This document shows, in pieces, positions 14,857 through 16,656 of a DNA stretch of 16,656 nucleotides. Position 1 is the stretch's first letter. Each line of letters starts with the position of its first letter. The notes beneath the pieces are model-generated. The model saw only the letters and a list, made by a program, of their open reading frames with translations, had not been told where the DNA came from and ran no database searches. The stretch is from Opitutaceae bacterium (GTDB lineage Bacteria > Verrucomicrobiota > Verrucomicrobiia > Opitutales > Opitutaceae), in assembly GCA_005787865.1 (NCBI GenBank), contig SXZN01000112.1, positions 1 to 16,656 on the forward strand, read 5' to 3'. The position numbers and the translations under genes are program-made.

Positions 14857-16656
14857 CTAGCGGCGGCCGCGGATATTTTGCGCCAAACGCAAAATATCAG
14901 CCAATACGCCAGCCGCGGTGACTTCCCCACCAGCTCCCGCTCCACGCACGACCATAGGATATTCTCGATAACGTTCGGTATGAAAAGCGACAAAAGCCTC
15001 CGCCCCGCGTAAGGCGGCGGCAGGATGAGCGACCTCAACTTCGATCGGTCCCACGGAAACTTTCGGCCCAAGGGCACCGGGCGTGATCCGTGCTAAATAA
15101 CGCGGCAGCTTACCCTGCGCTTTGCAGGCGGCCACCCGTGCGGCCACCGCGGCATCTAGGCTCGTGAGGGATTGTAAGAATTTCTCGGGGTCATCCTCTC
15201 GTAAATTTTCTGCCGGTACAAATGGCTCCAAGACCACATCCGTTAAATCCACCTGCAACCCAAGTTCGCGGGCCAGAATAATCGCCTTACGAGCCACATC
15301 GAGGCCGGATAAGTCATCACGTGGGTGCGGCTCGGTGTAGCCCAAGTCGCGGGCCTTACGTACGGCCACCGATAGCGCATCGCCTTGCACGAGTCGGTCG
15401 CAGAGAAAACCCAAGGTGCCAGAAAAGGCTCCTTCAATCGTGATAACGTGATCACCTGTGCGCACCAAATTCTTGAGCGTCTCGATAACTGGCAACGCCG
15501 CACCCACGGTGGTCTCATAATGATACGCGCGAAAATGCCGCCGCGCCGCATCGCGCAACGTATCGCATTCAGCTTGGGGCAGAGCGAGGGGCTGCTTGTT
15601 AGCGGAGACCACATTAATGCCCAGGGCAAAGGCGGCGCGATAAAGTTTCTCCATCCCTGGCGCAGCCGAACAATCGACCAGCACCGGATTAGGCAGCCGA
15701 GCAAGTTTCTCCAATAATGAAGTTACATCTCGCACCACCTTGCCCGCTTTGAGCGCCGCCAGCAAAAGCGTTACGGCGGTCGCAGCCGGCAGGCCATCTT
15801 CGATGAATAAAGCGCCCCCGCTCGAGGCGATGCCGACCAATCGCACCTGCACATCGTGCTCGCGACCCAAGGCCTGATTTTGCCGTTCAATTTGCTTCAA
15901 TAAACTACCGCCCACCACGCCTTTCCCCAGTAAAAATGCACTAATTTCAGTGTGCGCCAAATTAAAGGCCCCGTGCACGGTTCGCACCGCTGTCGCCGTC
16001 TGGTCGGCGTCCACCACGCATGAAATACTTCGAGCCGAAGCCCCCTGCGCAACCGCCCGCACCGCAATACCTGCTTCGCCAATGGAGTTAAGGAATTTTC
16101 CGGCAACATTAGGGCGTCCCGCCATATTTTCTCCGACCAAGGTCACCAATGTGACCGGCGAGAGCACGGGTTCGATTCGAAGATCACCCGACTGCAGCTC
16201 TGGCGCCAAGGCCTCGGACACACTGCGCCGAGCGGCGGCTTCGTCCTGCGCAGGAATTACCACTGAAAATGATTGGCCGAGCGTAGATTCGGTCGTCATC
16301 CAGACCCGCACCCCCGCTTCGTTGAGGGCGGCCAGAATGCGTCCGCCCAACGGACGGCCCAAGCCCGTCCGACGCGATTGCACGCCGAGCAACGTCAGCC
16401 GCTCCAAGCTCGTAACACAGGTCGGGCGATTCGGATCGGGATTACCAATGGCATCGATGCGCGTACCGGGAGCATCCGGCTGCGTGGTGCTGCGAATCAC
16501 CAAAGCCGCGCCACATTCGCGCAGCGGAATAATGGTGCGCGGGTGAAACATCCGCGTACCAAAATAGGCGAGTTCCAAAGCCTCATCGTAAGAGAGCCGA
16601 TCCACGGGCGAAGCCTCGCGCACAAGAGCGGGATCCGCGGTCATAACGCCCAAGAC
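14857..16656 (-). CDS. thrA: Bifunctional aspartate kinase-homoserine dehydrogenase (5' partial)
   Basis: The frame runs off the right edge and encodes the last ~599 residues. The first visible residues, VLGVMTADP to SYDEALELAYFGTRMFHPR, are the end of the aspartate kinase catalytic domain, so most of the kinase lies outside the window. Two ACT-type segments follow (about 80-235: LLGVQSRRTGLGRPLGGRIL and LVGENMAGRPNVAGKF), the site of feedback control. The homoserine dehydrogenase part has a dinucleotide-binding start GKGVVGGSLL (~243-252), ANKQPLA (~351-357), the catalytic region YHYETTVGAALPVIETL (~378-394) and GYTEPHPRDDLSGLDVARKA (~438-457). It supplies homoserine for threonine and methionine. 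The ACT and dehydrogenase order matches ThrA/MetL fusions; which effector inhibits it cannot be read from sequence. It ends with TAG, and no terminator directly follows. Confidence 0.95.
   Translation of the reverse strand, partial: VLGVMTADPALVREASPVDRLSYDEALELAYFGTRMFHPRTIIPLRECGAALVIRSTTQPDAPGTRIDAIGNPDPNRPTCVTSLERLTLLGVQSRRTGLGRPLGGRILAALNEAGVRVWMTTESTLGQSFSVVIPAQDEAAARRSVSEALAPELQSGDLRIEPVLSPVTLVTLVGENMAGRPNVAGKFLNSIGEAGIAVRAVAQGASARSISCVVDADQTATAVRTVHGAFNLAHTEISAFLLGKGVVGGSLLKQIERQNQALGREHDVQVRLVGIASSGGALFIEDGLPAATAVTLLLAALKAGKVVRDVTSLLEKLARLPNPVLVDCSAAPGMEKLYRAAFALGINVVSANKQPLALPQAECDTLRDAARRHFRAYHYETTVGAALPVIETLKNLVRTGDHVITIEGAFSGTLGFLCDRLVQGDALSVAVRKARDLGYTEPHPRDDLSGLDVARKAIILARELGLQVDLTDVVLEPFVPAENLREDDPEKFLQSLTSLDAAVAARVAACKAQGKLPRYLARITPGALGPKVSVGPIEVEVAHPAAALRGAEAFVAFHTERYREYPMVVRGAGAGGEVTAAGVLADILRLAQNIRGRR

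Overview
The window looks like a chromosomal segment from a moderately GC-rich bacterium. I favour Verrucomicrobiota, perhaps Opitutales. This rests on the overall look of the proteins, the fused aspartate kinase-homoserine dehydrogenase and the near absence of Shine-Dalgarno sequences. It is an inference, because no rRNA or other marker gene is present. I see no insertion sequence, CRISPR array, prophage, tRNA or rRNA.

Left part, plus strand (1-1650): the 3' end of a coiled-coil protein with a polyproline tail and a strong terminator. About 450 bp follow without a convincing gene but with several inverted repeats. Then comes an exported beta-barrel protein resembling the TorF/Gcw_chp porin-like family, with its own terminator. 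That terminator lies between convergent transcription units.

Central part, minus strand (1680-14494): ten genes in one direction, in transcription order ilvD, ilvB, ilvN, ilvC, leuA, leuC, leuD, cimA, leuB and a class I aminotransferase. IlvBN, IlvC and IlvD make the valine and isoleucine 2-oxoacids. LeuA, LeuCD and LeuB extend 2-oxoisovalerate to the leucine 2-oxoacid. CimA makes citramalate from pyruvate and acetyl-CoA, and LeuCD and LeuB can convert it to 2-oxobutyrate, the isoleucine precursor, without threonine deaminase. The aminotransferase is a candidate for the final step. From leuA onward every gene overlaps the next by 4 or 8 bp. The ilv half has short gaps, and 103 bp with an inverted repeat separates ilvC from leuA. 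A candidate promoter lies almost against the ilvD start codon.

Right part, minus strand (14589-16656): the 3' portion of a bifunctional aspartate kinase-homoserine dehydrogenase (thrA type) runs off the window edge. Downstream of it is a 34-codon gene for a single-helix membrane peptide, with a possible promoter of its own. A strong terminator then isolates this unit from the branched-chain operon.

The enzymes are familiar families. The less expected items are the 34-residue peptide, the structured leader before leuA with a Leu/Ile-rich in-frame tract, a pyrimidine-rich element recurring before leuA, ilvC and ilvN in place of Shine-Dalgarno sites, and the structured non-coding stretch at 372-820.
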